41,866 bases of DNA from JBJMHZ01 sp045807125. Its GTDB lineage: Bacteria; Actinomycetota; Actinomycetes; JAWWOL01. Each line of letters starts with the position of its first letter. The stretch's first letter is position 1. Location: assembly GCA_045807125.1 (NCBI GenBank), contig JBJMHZ010000044.1, positions 1-41,866 of the forward strand. The letters are read 5' to 3'. Positions 14,736 through 23,082 of this stretch are shown here, in pieces. A program made the translations under genes and the position numbers. The notes under the pieces are model-generated. The model was given only the letters and a program-made list of their open reading frames with translations. It was not told where the DNA came from and did no database searches.

Positions 14736-15362
14736 CTAGCCCGGCGGATCGGGTCGCAGGCCGGGCAGCAGGTCGCCGCTCAGCACCTGCTCGGCGACGC
14801 GGCGCATCGGGACGCGGCGGTCCATCGAGGTGCGCTGGACGAAGCGGAACGCCTCGGCCTCGGTCATCCCGTGCTCGCCCTGCAGGACGGCCTTGGCCCG
14901 GTCCACCAGCTTGCGCGCCTCGAGCCGGGCCTGCAGGTCGCCCACCTCGGCCTCGAGGGTAACGATCTCGGCATACCGGCTGACCGCCATCTCGATGGCC
15001 GGCACTAGGTCGTGCTTGGCGAACGGCTTCACCAGGTAGGCCATCGCGCCGGCCGCGCGGGCCCGCTCCACCAGCTCCCGCTGGCTGAACGCGGTGAGGA
15101 TCAGCACCGGCGCGAGCCGACCGGCCGCCACCCGCTCGGCCGCCGAGATGCCGTCCAGCACGGGCATCTTGACGTCGAAGATGGCGAGATCGGGCCGCAG
15201 GCGCTCGACGAGCGAGACGGCGGTCTGGCCGTCGCCGGCCTCGCCGACGACGTCGTAGCCCTCCTCCTCGAGCATCTCCTTCAGGTCGAGGCGGATGAGC
15301 GCCTCGTCCTCGGCGATGACGACGCGGGGGTGGGCGAGGGCGCGTTGGGCGGTCTCGGGCAC
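14736..15362 (-). CDS. pdtaR: Response regulator with RNA-binding ANTAR domain (PdtaR type)
   Basis: 208 residues, the expected size. Receiver domain: acidic pocket AEDEAL (residues 17-22), phospho-acceptor Asp63 in IFDVKMP, Thr90 and Lys112 in LVKPF. A coiled-coil linker (VTLEAEVGDLQARLEARKLV) leads into the ANTAR domain, with AKAVLQGEHGMTEAEAFRFVQ and the final helix carrying RRV. ANTAR proteins bind paired hexaloop RNA hairpins to prevent termination. In mycobacteria PdtaR is partnered by the kinase PdtaS, encoded elsewhere. Its position near polA and the liv genes fits actinobacterial gene order. GTG start with a weak ribosome site. Confidence 0.93.
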   Translation of the reverse strand: MPETAQRALAHPRVVIAEDEALIRLDLKEMLEEEGYDVVGEAGDGQTAVSLVERLRPDLAIFDVKMPVLDGISAAERVAAGRLAPVLILTAFSQRELVERARAAGAMAYLVKPFAKHDLVPAIEMAVSRYAEIVTLEAEVGDLQARLEARKLVDRAKAVLQGEHGMTEAEAFRFVQRTSMDRRVPMRRVAEQVLSGDLLPGLRPDPPG

Positions 15363-15423
15363 GATCCGAGCCTAGCCGCAGCAGCGGCTCCGGCCCGGGC
15401 CGCTGCCCGGCCCTCAGACGCCC

Positions 15424-16233
15424 TCAGGCCTTGCGCCATCCGTCGTCCGGCAGGGCCACCGCCATCGGCCCCATCCGCGTCATCCCGCCGTCGACGACCC
15501 AGGACGCGCCGGTGACGTACGAGGCCTCCGGCCCGGCGAGGAAGGCGATCACCGCCGCGATCTCGGCGGCGTGACCGGTGCGGCGCAGCGGCACGCCGGG
15601 ACGCTCCTGGCCGTGCGGGTCGGCGTCCTCCTGCCCGGTCATCGGCGTCGAGATCTCGCCAGGGGCCACCGCGTTGACGGTGATGCCGTGCCCGGCGAGC
15701 TCGAGCGCCATCACCTGCGTGAGCAGGCCGAGGCCACCCTTGGCGGCGCAGTACGCGGACGCCCCCACCTTGGGCGCGTGCTCGTGGACGCTGGTGACGT
15801 TGACGATGCGTCCTCCCCCGCCCTGCGCGACCATCCGCCGCGCGGCGCGCTGGGCGACGAGGAACGCGCCGTCGAGGTCGACCGCGAGCACGTGCCGCCA
15901 CTCGTCGTAGTCGACGTCGAGGAACGGCGCGCTGATCCCGGTGCCGGCGTTGTTGACGAGGACGTCGACGCCGCCGAGCTGATCGGCCAGCTCGTCGACG
16001 AGATCGGCGGCGTAGGGCAGCTCGGCCAGGTCGAGCCGGCCGACGGCGGCCCGGCGGCCGGCGGCCCTCACCTCGTCGGCGGTCCCGTTGGCGCCCTCCT
16101 CGTCCTCGTGCCAGGTGATGCCCACGTCGCAACCGGCCCTGGCGAGCGCCACGGCGGTGGCGCGGCCGATGCCGGAGTCGGACCCCGTGACGATGGCGCG
16201 ACGGGGCCGGAAGTCGTCGGTTCGGTCGCTCAT
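15424..16233 (-). CDS. Short-chain dehydrogenase/reductase
   Basis: 269 residues. Classical SDR pattern: cofactor motif TGSDSGIG (16-23), NNAG (94-97), catalytic Ser148, and Tyr161-x3-Lys165 in AYCAAK. A PGEISTPM segment and the C-terminal SYVTGASWVVDGGM follow. The family carries out NAD(P)-dependent oxidation or reduction of hydroxyl or keto groups; the sequence around SDSGIGRATA and the length resemble glucose-1-dehydrogenase-like SDRs. It is a single gene separated from pdtaR by 61 bases and from the metallophosphatase by 47. Substrate not assignable. Confidence 0.92.
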   Translation of the reverse strand: MSDRTDDFRPRRAIVTGSDSGIGRATAVALARAGCDVGITWHEDEEGANGTADEVRAAGRRAAVGRLDLAELPYAADLVDELADQLGGVDVLVNNAGTGISAPFLDVDYDEWRHVLAVDLDGAFLVAQRAARRMVAQGGGGRIVNVTSVHEHAPKVGASAYCAAKGGLGLLTQVMALELAGHGITVNAVAPGEISTPMTGQEDADPHGQERPGVPLRRTGHAAEIAAVIAFLAGPEASYVTGASWVVDGGMTRMGPMAVALPDDGWRKA

Positions 16234-16280
16234 GGCGCGGCCCTACCCGGCGACGCGGCGAGCACCCACCGACGAGGCCG

Positions 16281-18881
16281 CTATCCCGTCACGTACGACG
16301 TCGATGCGACCGCGTCGTCGAAGGCCATGTCGTACGTGCGGCCGCCGGTGTTGTCACCGAGCTGCAGGCGGCCGATCGGGGTCACGCCGAGCGTGGTCTG
16401 CGCCAGCGACAGCGCATCGACCTTGACGCCGTCCCACCACACCTCCGTGGAGCTGGCCGATCCGTTGATGACGGCGTGCACCTGCACGGTGTGCCATGCA
16501 CCGGTGGTCACCGGCACGGTGCTGTATACCGTCTGGCTGCCGGCGTCGTTGCGCAGGCTGAGCACGCCGGACGCGTTGACGTAGACGCCGAGGATCGACG
16601 CATTGGTGGAGCCGGCCGTCCGCAGCTTCAGGAAGTTGACGCTGTTGGCAGCGCGGCTCACGACGTAGACGCGCATCCGGTAGTAGACGCTCGGGCTGGA
16701 CGTGACGGTGCGCTGCGCCGAGGTCGCGGCGCCGGTGCTCACCTGCTCGGCTGCCCATGCCCCGCCAGCGACCACCCGGTTCTGCACGACGATGCCGCTG
16801 TTGCTCGTCCAGCTGGACATGTCGCCCGACTCGAACCCGTCGGCGAACAGCGGCGGCGGGGTCGCGCTCGGCGTCGTCACGCTGGCCGGGCCGCTCGGTG
16901 ACGACCGGTTGCCGGCCGCGTCGCGGGCCGCTACCGAATAGGCGTACGTGGTGGCCGGGCTGACCGCCGTGTCGGCGTAGCCCGTGGAACCGCCCGGCAG
17001 GGTGGCGACGAGAGCGCCGTCGCGGCTCACCTCGTACGCGGTGACTCCGACAGCGTCGGTGCTCGCCGTCCAGCTCAGGTCGACCTCGTTGGGCCCGGCC
17101 GCGGCTGCCGACAGGTTGCCGGGAGCGGTCGGCGGGGTGGTGTCAGCGCCCCCTGGCGTCGTCACGCTGACGGGCGCGCTGGGCGGTGACGCGTTGCCCG
17201 CCGCGTCGCGCGCCACCACCGCGTAGGCGTGCGTCGTGCCCGCGGTCACCGTCGTGTCGGCGTAGGTCGTCGCCGTGCCGTCGGCGTGCCCGATCGTCTG
17301 GCCGTCGCGGACGATGTCGTACGACACGACGCCGATGTCGTCGGTGCCGGCGGTCCACCGAAGGTCCACCTCGGTGCTGCTCGCGACGGTTCCCTGCAGG
17401 CCCGTCGGGGTGGTCGGCGCGGTCGTGTCGGCCGGGTACGCGAACTGCTGCGCGTCGAAGACGGCGCCGCTCGCGCTCGTCGGGCTGACCGTGACCTTGG
17501 TGCCGGACACCGTCACGAGCAGGAAGTGGAAGACCTGAGCGGGCGACGTGGGGACGGTCGCCGCGCCGCACCGGCTGCCCTTGATCGACGAGTAGCTCCA
17601 GCCGATGCCGTACGCGTCGGTGGGGCTGCAGGTCTTGCCGATGGGCTCCAGCCGGCCACCACCGCCGCCGGTCACGTAGCTGACCATCCGGCCGAGCCCC
17701 GGCTGCGGGAGGTTGCGCTGGTAGAGGTGCGCGTGCCCGTTGAACGCCGCCGCGACGTCGTAGCGCGACAGCAGCCCCTCGAGGCCGGCCGGGCCGTCGA
17801 GCCAGGTGTCGGTGGACTCCGTCGCGTTGTCCGAGTGCAGCGGGAAGTGGAAGACCGCGAACTTGATGCCACCGGGGTGCGCGGCGAGGTCGGCCGCGAG
17901 CCACTGCCACTCCGCGCTGCCGATGGTCCAGTGCGCGTCGTGGTCCATCTGGTACATCGTCGTGCCCGTGGGCACGTTGCCGTTCTGCCATGCGGCGTCG
18001 AGCAGGTAGACGCGGACGTTGCCGGCCTGCACGGCGTACCAGGAGCTCGGCGACGACACCGGCGTCGAGCCGTTGATGGACGGGTAGTCGACGAGGCCGT
18101 ACGTGCCCCCGGAGGCGGCCGCGCTGGACTGCTCCGGCCAGTTCTGCAGGATGGTCTGGCTCAGGCCGTGGTTGCCCATCGTCGCGAACATGGGGATCGT
18201 CGCGCCGACCTGCTTGTAGAACGAGGGGGCGAAGACGGCGCTCACGTCCTTGCCGGTCTGGTTGAGGTCGCCGTAGTTGGTGTCGTTGCCGGACGGGTAC
18301 GCGACGTCGGCGGTCGAGACGACGAACTGCGCGCCGCTCGTCGCGAGCCGGGACATGACCGCCGCCTGCTCGGGGTTGACGCCGTTGGTCGTGTCGCCCG
18401 GATCGAGGCCGTTGGTCGTGGTGTCGCCCCAGTCGCCGATCACGGCGAACGTGACCGGTGCGGTGGAGGCCGCGCCTGGCAGCGTGCGGAACGTCGGCGA
18501 CGGATCCGCGCCGAGCAGGTCGGTGCGCGTCGTCGTCCCGACGTAGACGCGATAGCAGTACGCCGTGGCCGGCGAGAGGCCGGTGACGGCCGCGGCGTAC
18601 TGCTGCTCGCCGACGCCGTTGACGGTGATGCCCTTCCGCGTCGCGGTCGCCTGGAAGCCGGTGCACGACCCGACGGGCCCCCACGTGACCGTGCCCGTCG
18701 AGCTCACCGAGGACGCCCAGGTGACCCGCGCCGACGTCGGCGTGACGTCGGTGAGCCACGGGTAGCGGGTGAGCTGCGGGCTCCACGTCGTCGCGGCGAC
18801 CGCCTGCGCCACGCCGACCTGGAGAAGGGCGACGGCGACTCCAGCCACCGTCAGCGCGGCTGCTGCGCGATATCGCCTCAT
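16281..18881 (-). CDS. Secreted purple-acid-phosphatase-like metallophosphoesterase with FN3 domains
   Basis: 866 residues. Sec signal (MRRYRAAAA, then a hydrophobic core to ~30). Residues ~34-135 are the Fn3-like domain seen N-terminal to purple acid phosphatases. The calcineurin-like catalytic domain (~140-470) has GDWGD (149-153), ADVAY (191-195, usually GDxxY), GNHG (236-239), VFHFPLHS (343-350) and NGHAHLYQR (381-389), so the metal ligands appear complete. Two FN3 modules follow (~488-577 and ~583-671, both with PTxPxxL and DAAGN signatures), then a ~185-residue concanavalin/LamG-like C-terminal domain. Start ATG overlaps the upstream stop (ATGA) and has GGAGGGAG upstream. Last gene of the five-gene operon; it should remove phosphate from an extracellular substrate, with the C-terminal modules likely binding glycan. 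Confidence 0.86.
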   Translation of the reverse strand: MRRYRAAAALTVAGVAVALLQVGVAQAVAATTWSPQLTRYPWLTDVTPTSARVTWASSVSSTGTVTWGPVGSCTGFQATATRKGITVNGVGEQQYAAAVTGLSPATAYCYRVYVGTTTRTDLLGADPSPTFRTLPGAASTAPVTFAVIGDWGDTTTNGLDPGDTTNGVNPEQAAVMSRLATSGAQFVVSTADVAYPSGNDTNYGDLNQTGKDVSAVFAPSFYKQVGATIPMFATMGNHGLSQTILQNWPEQSSAAASGGTYGLVDYPSINGSTPVSSPSSWYAVQAGNVRVYLLDAAWQNGNVPTGTTMYQMDHDAHWTIGSAEWQWLAADLAAHPGGIKFAVFHFPLHSDNATESTDTWLDGPAGLEGLLSRYDVAAAFNGHAHLYQRNLPQPGLGRMVSYVTGGGGGRLEPIGKTCSPTDAYGIGWSYSSIKGSRCGAATVPTSPAQVFHFLLVTVSGTKVTVSPTSASGAVFDAQQFAYPADTTAPTTPTGLQGTVASSTEVDLRWTAGTDDIGVVSYDIVRDGQTIGHADGTATTYADTTVTAGTTHAYAVVARDAAGNASPPSAPVSVTTPGGADTTPPTAPGNLSAAAAGPNEVDLSWTASTDAVGVTAYEVSRDGALVATLPGGSTGYADTAVSPATTYAYSVAARDAAGNRSSPSGPASVTTPSATPPPLFADGFESGDMSSWTSNSGIVVQNRVVAGGAWAAEQVSTGAATSAQRTVTSSPSVYYRMRVYVVSRAANSVNFLKLRTAGSTNASILGVYVNASGVLSLRNDAGSQTVYSTVPVTTGAWHTVQVHAVINGSASSTEVWWDGVKVDALSLAQTTLGVTPIGRLQLGDNTGGRTYDMAFDDAVASTSYVTG

Positions 18882-21649
18882 GCCGATTCGCTCCCTCCGG
18901 GCCGGTGCCGGCCCGCCGTGTCGGCCATCGCCGAGTACTCGTCGCGCAGCGCGCGCGACACCTCGCGGTTGGGCGCGCGGCGGCGGCGCTGCTCGACGGC
19001 GGCGACCGTGGTCGCGATGAGCACGATGAGCACGACGAGCGCGTGCCATGCCCGCCAGCCCCCGGTGGTGGCGACGTCGTCGCTCGAGTCCGTCTCGACC
19101 GTCCTCGGCACCCGGCCGTGCAGGATCTCGGCCAGCACGGCGAGCTCGCTCTTGCCGTAGCGCACGCTCGGCTCGACGTACGTGTTCTCGCTCCACTCGT
19201 TCCAGCTGATGATGCCGAGCGCATCGGGAGCGGAGGCGAGCGCTGCGGCCAGCGAGAGGCGCAAGGTGCTGCCGCCCGCCCGTGCGATGTTGCGGTGACC
19301 GCCGAGCGCCTGCGCATTGAACCCCGGTGCCGCCGGCGCGAGCCAGAGCCCGCCGTGGGCATGCACGTCGGCTGCCATCTCGGCGAGCCGCCGCGAGTAG
19401 CTCGGCGTCGCCGGGTCGCCCGACGACCAGTAGTAGGCGTCGCCGTCGACGTGCCCGGCCACCCGGTCGTAGTCCTCGACGCTCTTCGCCGACGCGAGCA
19501 GCGTGAGGCGCCGGCCGACCGCGCCGGCCACCGCCGCGACGACCCCCGTCGGGTAGTCCTCGGTGCCGGTCCACACCGCGACCGGGCCGCCGTCGGCGGC
19601 GAACGCCGGGTGATGGCCGTACGTCGCCGCGAACCACGCGAGGTCGCGACGCACGGTCGACGACGGCAGCGGATTGCGGTGGAAGTCCAGCGCCTCGTAG
19701 ACGATGCCGAGCCGGAAATGCTCCTGCACCGCGATGGCGGCCAGCATCCGCAGCCGGGCGTCGAGGCCGTCGGTGTGCTTCCAGGAGACGAGGAAGCCGG
19801 TGAGCCCGGCGGCCTTCGCCATCCGCACGTGCGCCCGCATGACCGCCGGGTCGTCGGAGGAGTAGCAGCCGAGCTGTGGCTCGTCGAGCTTGGCGCGGTG
19901 CCAGGACGAGGGGGTGTACCAGATGTAGTAGTAGCCCCACGCCGGGATCGGGAACGACGCGGCGCCATGCGCGGCCGGCACCTTGGTGCTGATGGCGGGC
20001 ACCCCGCAGGCGGGCTCGGCACGCGCGGGCGACGGCGAGGTCGCGAGGCCGGCGCCGGCCGCGGTGGCCAGCAGGACGACGACGCCGACCCGGGCGATCG
20101 AGCGCACGCCGTCGCCCTGCTGCGCCCGCAGGGCCCGGCGGCGCCGGGTGCGCAGCCCCACCCACGCAACGGAGCAGGCGAGGGTCAGGCCGATCACGAG
20201 CAGGGCAAGCACGTCCAGCCAGCTGACGACCCGCATGGGCACGGTCTGGTCGCGGGCCACCCGCACCGGCACGTCGAGGTCGCGGGCGCCGCTCGCGACG
20301 ACGAGCCGGTACTCGCCGCGCGGCACCTGGAGGAACTCGGCGACCCCGCCGTGCAGGACGGCCCGGTGCTGCGAGCCGTCGGGGGCGGTGAGGACCACCG
20401 TGCCGCCGCTGCTGGTGCCGAGCACCAGGTCGTGCGCGGTCACCCGCAGCCGGTAGAGGTGCATCCGCACCAGCCACGTCGACTGCACGACGGGGTCGAA
20501 CCGCTGGCCGCCCGCGAAGACCGCATTGGTGCCGTAGGTGGACACGGCGTCGACGGTGTACTTGACCGGGCGGGCCTGCGGCGGCGCGGTCTGCGTCAGC
20601 CGGCTCGCCGCCAGCCACACCGGCCCCGCGAGCTGCCAGGCCGGCACCCGGATCGCCTGCCCGTGCGGGCCGCCGAGCACCACCGAGGTCACCCGGCCGG
20701 GCGGCACCGACTTGCCCGCGACGTCGACGAAGGAGAACCGCACCGCGGCCTGCACGTCGAGCCCCATCAGCAGCACGCGCTGGCCGACGCCGTGGTGCGC
20801 GTCGATGGTGACGTGCCGGATCGCGACGCGGATGTGCGGCGCGGCGCGCGGCGACGCGAGGGTCACCCGCCGGGCGACGTCGCGCAACGAGCCGGTGTAG
20901 AACGTGGCGGCGCCCGTGGCACCGGTGGTCACCGTCTCGTCGTCGAGCCGCAGCCGCACCGACGCGACCGCCGGCACGGTGCGCACCGTCACGTTGAACG
21001 GGTAGCCCGCCAGCGGCACCGACCACGTGCTCTCGTCCGGCCGGAGCGGGTGGACGGTGCCGAGGGCCACCGGCACGTGGTGCACGCGGACGCCCTCGAT
21101 GCGATAGGTCAGCGTGCGGGTGGCGCCCGGGATGCGCCTCCCGCGCACCGCGGTCGCCGACGGCAGCCAGACCGTGCCGTCGCCGGGGCGCACCGTCCTG
21201 GCGTGGCCGTCGTCCGACCGCAGCGTCATGCCGGTCACGGAGCGTGGATCCAGCGGCTGGTCGAGGCGATCCCGCAGCGCGATGGTGACCGGCCGCTCCA
21301 CCGACAGCTCGGCGATGAGCAGCCGCGCGCCGATGGCGTGCCGGGGATCGGTGGCCACGTGCAGCAGCTCGACCCGCGTGCCGGCGTCGACCTGCGCACC
21401 GGCCAGCTCGATGCCGGCGCGGGCATGGTCGAGGTCGGCGGTCGAGAACGACGCGGTGCCGCTCGCATCGGTCACGGCGACCGCGCCGTCGAGCCGCAGC
21501 ACCACCCCGGCAACGGCCGGCGCGGTGCGCACGGTCACCAGGCCACCGGAGGCCGCGCCGGCCGGACCCGCGGCCGGGACCACGAGCAGGGCGAGCAGGC
21601 CCAGCAGGGCGATCAGCGCCGGCTGCCCGAGGTGGCGGGCTGCTCTCAT
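18878..21649 (-). CDS. Membrane protein with duplicated extracellular domain and GH99-like glycan hydrolase domain
   Basis: One uninterrupted 923-residue frame. Signal peptide (1-33), then two homologous ~180-residue modules (TVRTAPAVAGVVLRLD at ~39 and TVRTVPAVASVRLRLD at ~221), a shorter third beta module (~398-475), TM 476-499, Arg-rich turn, hydrophobic segment 518-537, a GH99/GH71-like TIM-barrel region (~565-845) with GYYYIWYTPSSWH, GFLVSWKHTDG and the diagnostic ISWNEWSENTYVEP, then TM ~869-885 and a charged cytoplasmic tail. GH99 enzymes are endo-alpha-mannosidases or mannanases. A GTG at 20107 followed by a signal-like segment could start a separate GH99 protein; its ribosome site is weak, and the fused topology is consistent. 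ATGA overlaps both neighbours. Confidence 0.7.
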   Translation of the reverse strand: MRAARHLGQPALIALLGLLALLVVPAAGPAGAASGGLVTVRTAPAVAGVVLRLDGAVAVTDASGTASFSTADLDHARAGIELAGAQVDAGTRVELLHVATDPRHAIGARLLIAELSVERPVTIALRDRLDQPLDPRSVTGMTLRSDDGHARTVRPGDGTVWLPSATAVRGRRIPGATRTLTYRIEGVRVHHVPVALGTVHPLRPDESTWSVPLAGYPFNVTVRTVPAVASVRLRLDDETVTTGATGAATFYTGSLRDVARRVTLASPRAAPHIRVAIRHVTIDAHHGVGQRVLLMGLDVQAAVRFSFVDVAGKSVPPGRVTSVVLGGPHGQAIRVPAWQLAGPVWLAASRLTQTAPPQARPVKYTVDAVSTYGTNAVFAGGQRFDPVVQSTWLVRMHLYRLRVTAHDLVLGTSSGGTVVLTAPDGSQHRAVLHGGVAEFLQVPRGEYRLVVASGARDLDVPVRVARDQTVPMRVVSWLDVLALLVIGLTLACSVAWVGLRTRRRRALRAQQGDGVRSIARVGVVVLLATAAGAGLATSPSPARAEPACGVPAISTKVPAAHGAASFPIPAWGYYYIWYTPSSWHRAKLDEPQLGCYSSDDPAVMRAHVRMAKAAGLTGFLVSWKHTDGLDARLRMLAAIAVQEHFRLGIVYEALDFHRNPLPSSTVRRDLAWFAATYGHHPAFAADGGPVAVWTGTEDYPTGVVAAVAGAVGRRLTLLASAKSVEDYDRVAGHVDGDAYYWSSGDPATPSYSRRLAEMAADVHAHGGLWLAPAAPGFNAQALGGHRNIARAGGSTLRLSLAAALASAPDALGIISWNEWSENTYVEPSVRYGKSELAVLAEILHGRVPRTVETDSSDDVATTGGWRAWHALVVLIVLIATTVAAVEQRRRRAPNREVSRALRDEYSAMADTAGRHRPGGSESA

Positions 21650-23082
21650 CGCGTCCCCCTCCTCACGTCGAGCGCGTCGCGGACCCGGTCCCGCACGCCG
21701 CTTCGTCCTGCGCCGGCCTCGGCGACGGGCCCGGGACCGGGCGGCCGGCTCTGCGCGGGTGGCTCCGGCCCGGTGAGCGACCGGCCGCGGGTCAGCCAGC
21801 GGACGAGGGCGGCGACGATGACGAGCGCACCGCCGTACGCGCCGTAGATGACGGCCCATGACGCGTTGCCAGCCGGTGCGGCGACCGGAACGGAGGCGAG
21901 GTCGGCGCGTCGCGCATGCCCGAAGTCGAAAGCGGCGAGCAGCGACGGCGCCCCTGCGTCGCGCCGCGTGAGCGGCGCCACGCGCCAGTTGTCCTCGATG
22001 AACCGCAGCAGCGCCGTCGCGTCCATCACGTCGTGGTCGACCAGGCCGCGCCGGGCGTACGGCGACACCAGCAGCGTCGGCACCCGCGCGCCACGCGCGG
22101 CGCCGTTCCAGGCCGGCGGCGGCACGTGGTCGTACCAGCCGCCCGAGCTGTCGTAGGTGAGGAAGAAGGCCGAGGACGGCCATGCCCGGCTGGCCTGCAG
22201 CGTGGTGACGAGGCCACGGACGAAGCGCTGCCCCGGTCCTGGGGCGGCCGGCGGCCGCTCGGTCGGGCCGGTGGCGACGACCCAGCTCACTGCCGGCAGG
22301 TGGTCGTCGGCCGCGTCCTCGTAGTAGCGCTCGAGGTCGACGACGTGCCCGGCGAGGGCGGCCGGGTCGCGCCCGGCGAGGGCCAGCAGCGGCACCCGTG
22401 CCCGCATCCGCTCGGTCTCCGCATCGGTCCAGCGGTGCGCGTTGCCGTAGTGCTCGACGTAGATCCGCCAGCTCACGCCGGCGTCGGTGAGCGCGTCGAA
22501 GACGGTCCGCACGTCGGGCCACCCGCCGGTCGGCACCGTGGTCGCTCCCCTCGGCGGCGCCGCGGCCGTCACCGACAGGTAGCGGTTGGCGACGCCGTTG
22601 GCAGGCAGCGCCGAGAAGAAGTGGTCCATCAGCACGTAGTCGTCCGCGAGCCGCCAGTAGTACGGGAGGTCGCGGCGGTCGTAGTGCCCCATCGTCGCGC
22701 GGCCGTCCGCGGCGGTGCCCGCGTAGGCGGTGACGAAGCCGTCCATGCGCCCGCCGTGAAGCTGCCGCTCGAGGTAGCGCCGACCGTCGTTGAACGACGT
22801 GGTGCCGCTCGACCGCCCGAGCCGGTACGGGGCCGCGCACGGCAGGTGCGGGCCTGCCGGCAGGCAGACCCCTGCCGGCAGGCCGTCGACGCCGGGGCGG
22901 GTGCCGAAGTAGTGGTCGAACGACCGGTGGTCCTGCATCACGACGACGACGTGATGCACCGGCGTGCGAGCCGCCGGCCCGGCGGGCTCCGCGGCCAGGG
23001 CAGGAAGGGCGGCGCCGGCGAGCGGCGCGGCGAGCCCGGCGGCGGCGAGCCACCCGGCGACGAGCGATCGGCGGCGGCTCAT
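21646..23082 (-). CDS. Membrane-anchored phosphoesterase (phospholipase C/acid phosphatase family)
   Basis: 478 residues. Signal peptide with an SRRRSL start, possibly Tat-like, and cleavage near ALA. The phosphoesterase (PF04185-type) fold follows: VVVVMQDHRSFDHYFG near residue 50 (usually MxENRSFD; here QDHRSFD), DGFVTAY, the MGHYDRRDLPYYWRLADDY segment, then FLTYDSSGGWYDHVPPP and the late VSPYARRGLVDH. One transmembrane helix near residue 425 (AVIYGAYGGALVIVAALV) and a ~50-residue Pro/Arg tail tether the enzyme with its active site outside. Family members cleave phospholipid headgroups or phosphomonoesters. The Glu-to-Asp change and the loss of Asn in the metal-nucleophile motif deserve checking. 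Translationally coupled to both neighbours by ATGA overlaps. Confidence 0.88.
   Translation of the reverse strand: MSRRRSLVAGWLAAAGLAAPLAGAALPALAAEPAGPAARTPVHHVVVVMQDHRSFDHYFGTRPGVDGLPAGVCLPAGPHLPCAAPYRLGRSSGTTSFNDGRRYLERQLHGGRMDGFVTAYAGTAADGRATMGHYDRRDLPYYWRLADDYVLMDHFFSALPANGVANRYLSVTAAAPPRGATTVPTGGWPDVRTVFDALTDAGVSWRIYVEHYGNAHRWTDAETERMRARVPLLALAGRDPAALAGHVVDLERYYEDAADDHLPAVSWVVATGPTERPPAAPGPGQRFVRGLVTTLQASRAWPSSAFFLTYDSSGGWYDHVPPPAWNGAARGARVPTLLVSPYARRGLVDHDVMDATALLRFIEDNWRVAPLTRRDAGAPSLLAAFDFGHARRADLASVPVAAPAGNASWAVIYGAYGGALVIVAALVRWLTRGRSLTGPEPPAQSRPPGPGPVAEAGAGRSGVRDRVRDALDVRRGTR

Noticed and set aside
16281..21026. A 1581-codon frame joining the metallophosphatase to upstream sequence
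   Set aside because: The part upstream of 18881 is out of frame with the GH99-like gene and low-complexity; the ATG at 18881 has a good ribosome site and starts a signal peptide.
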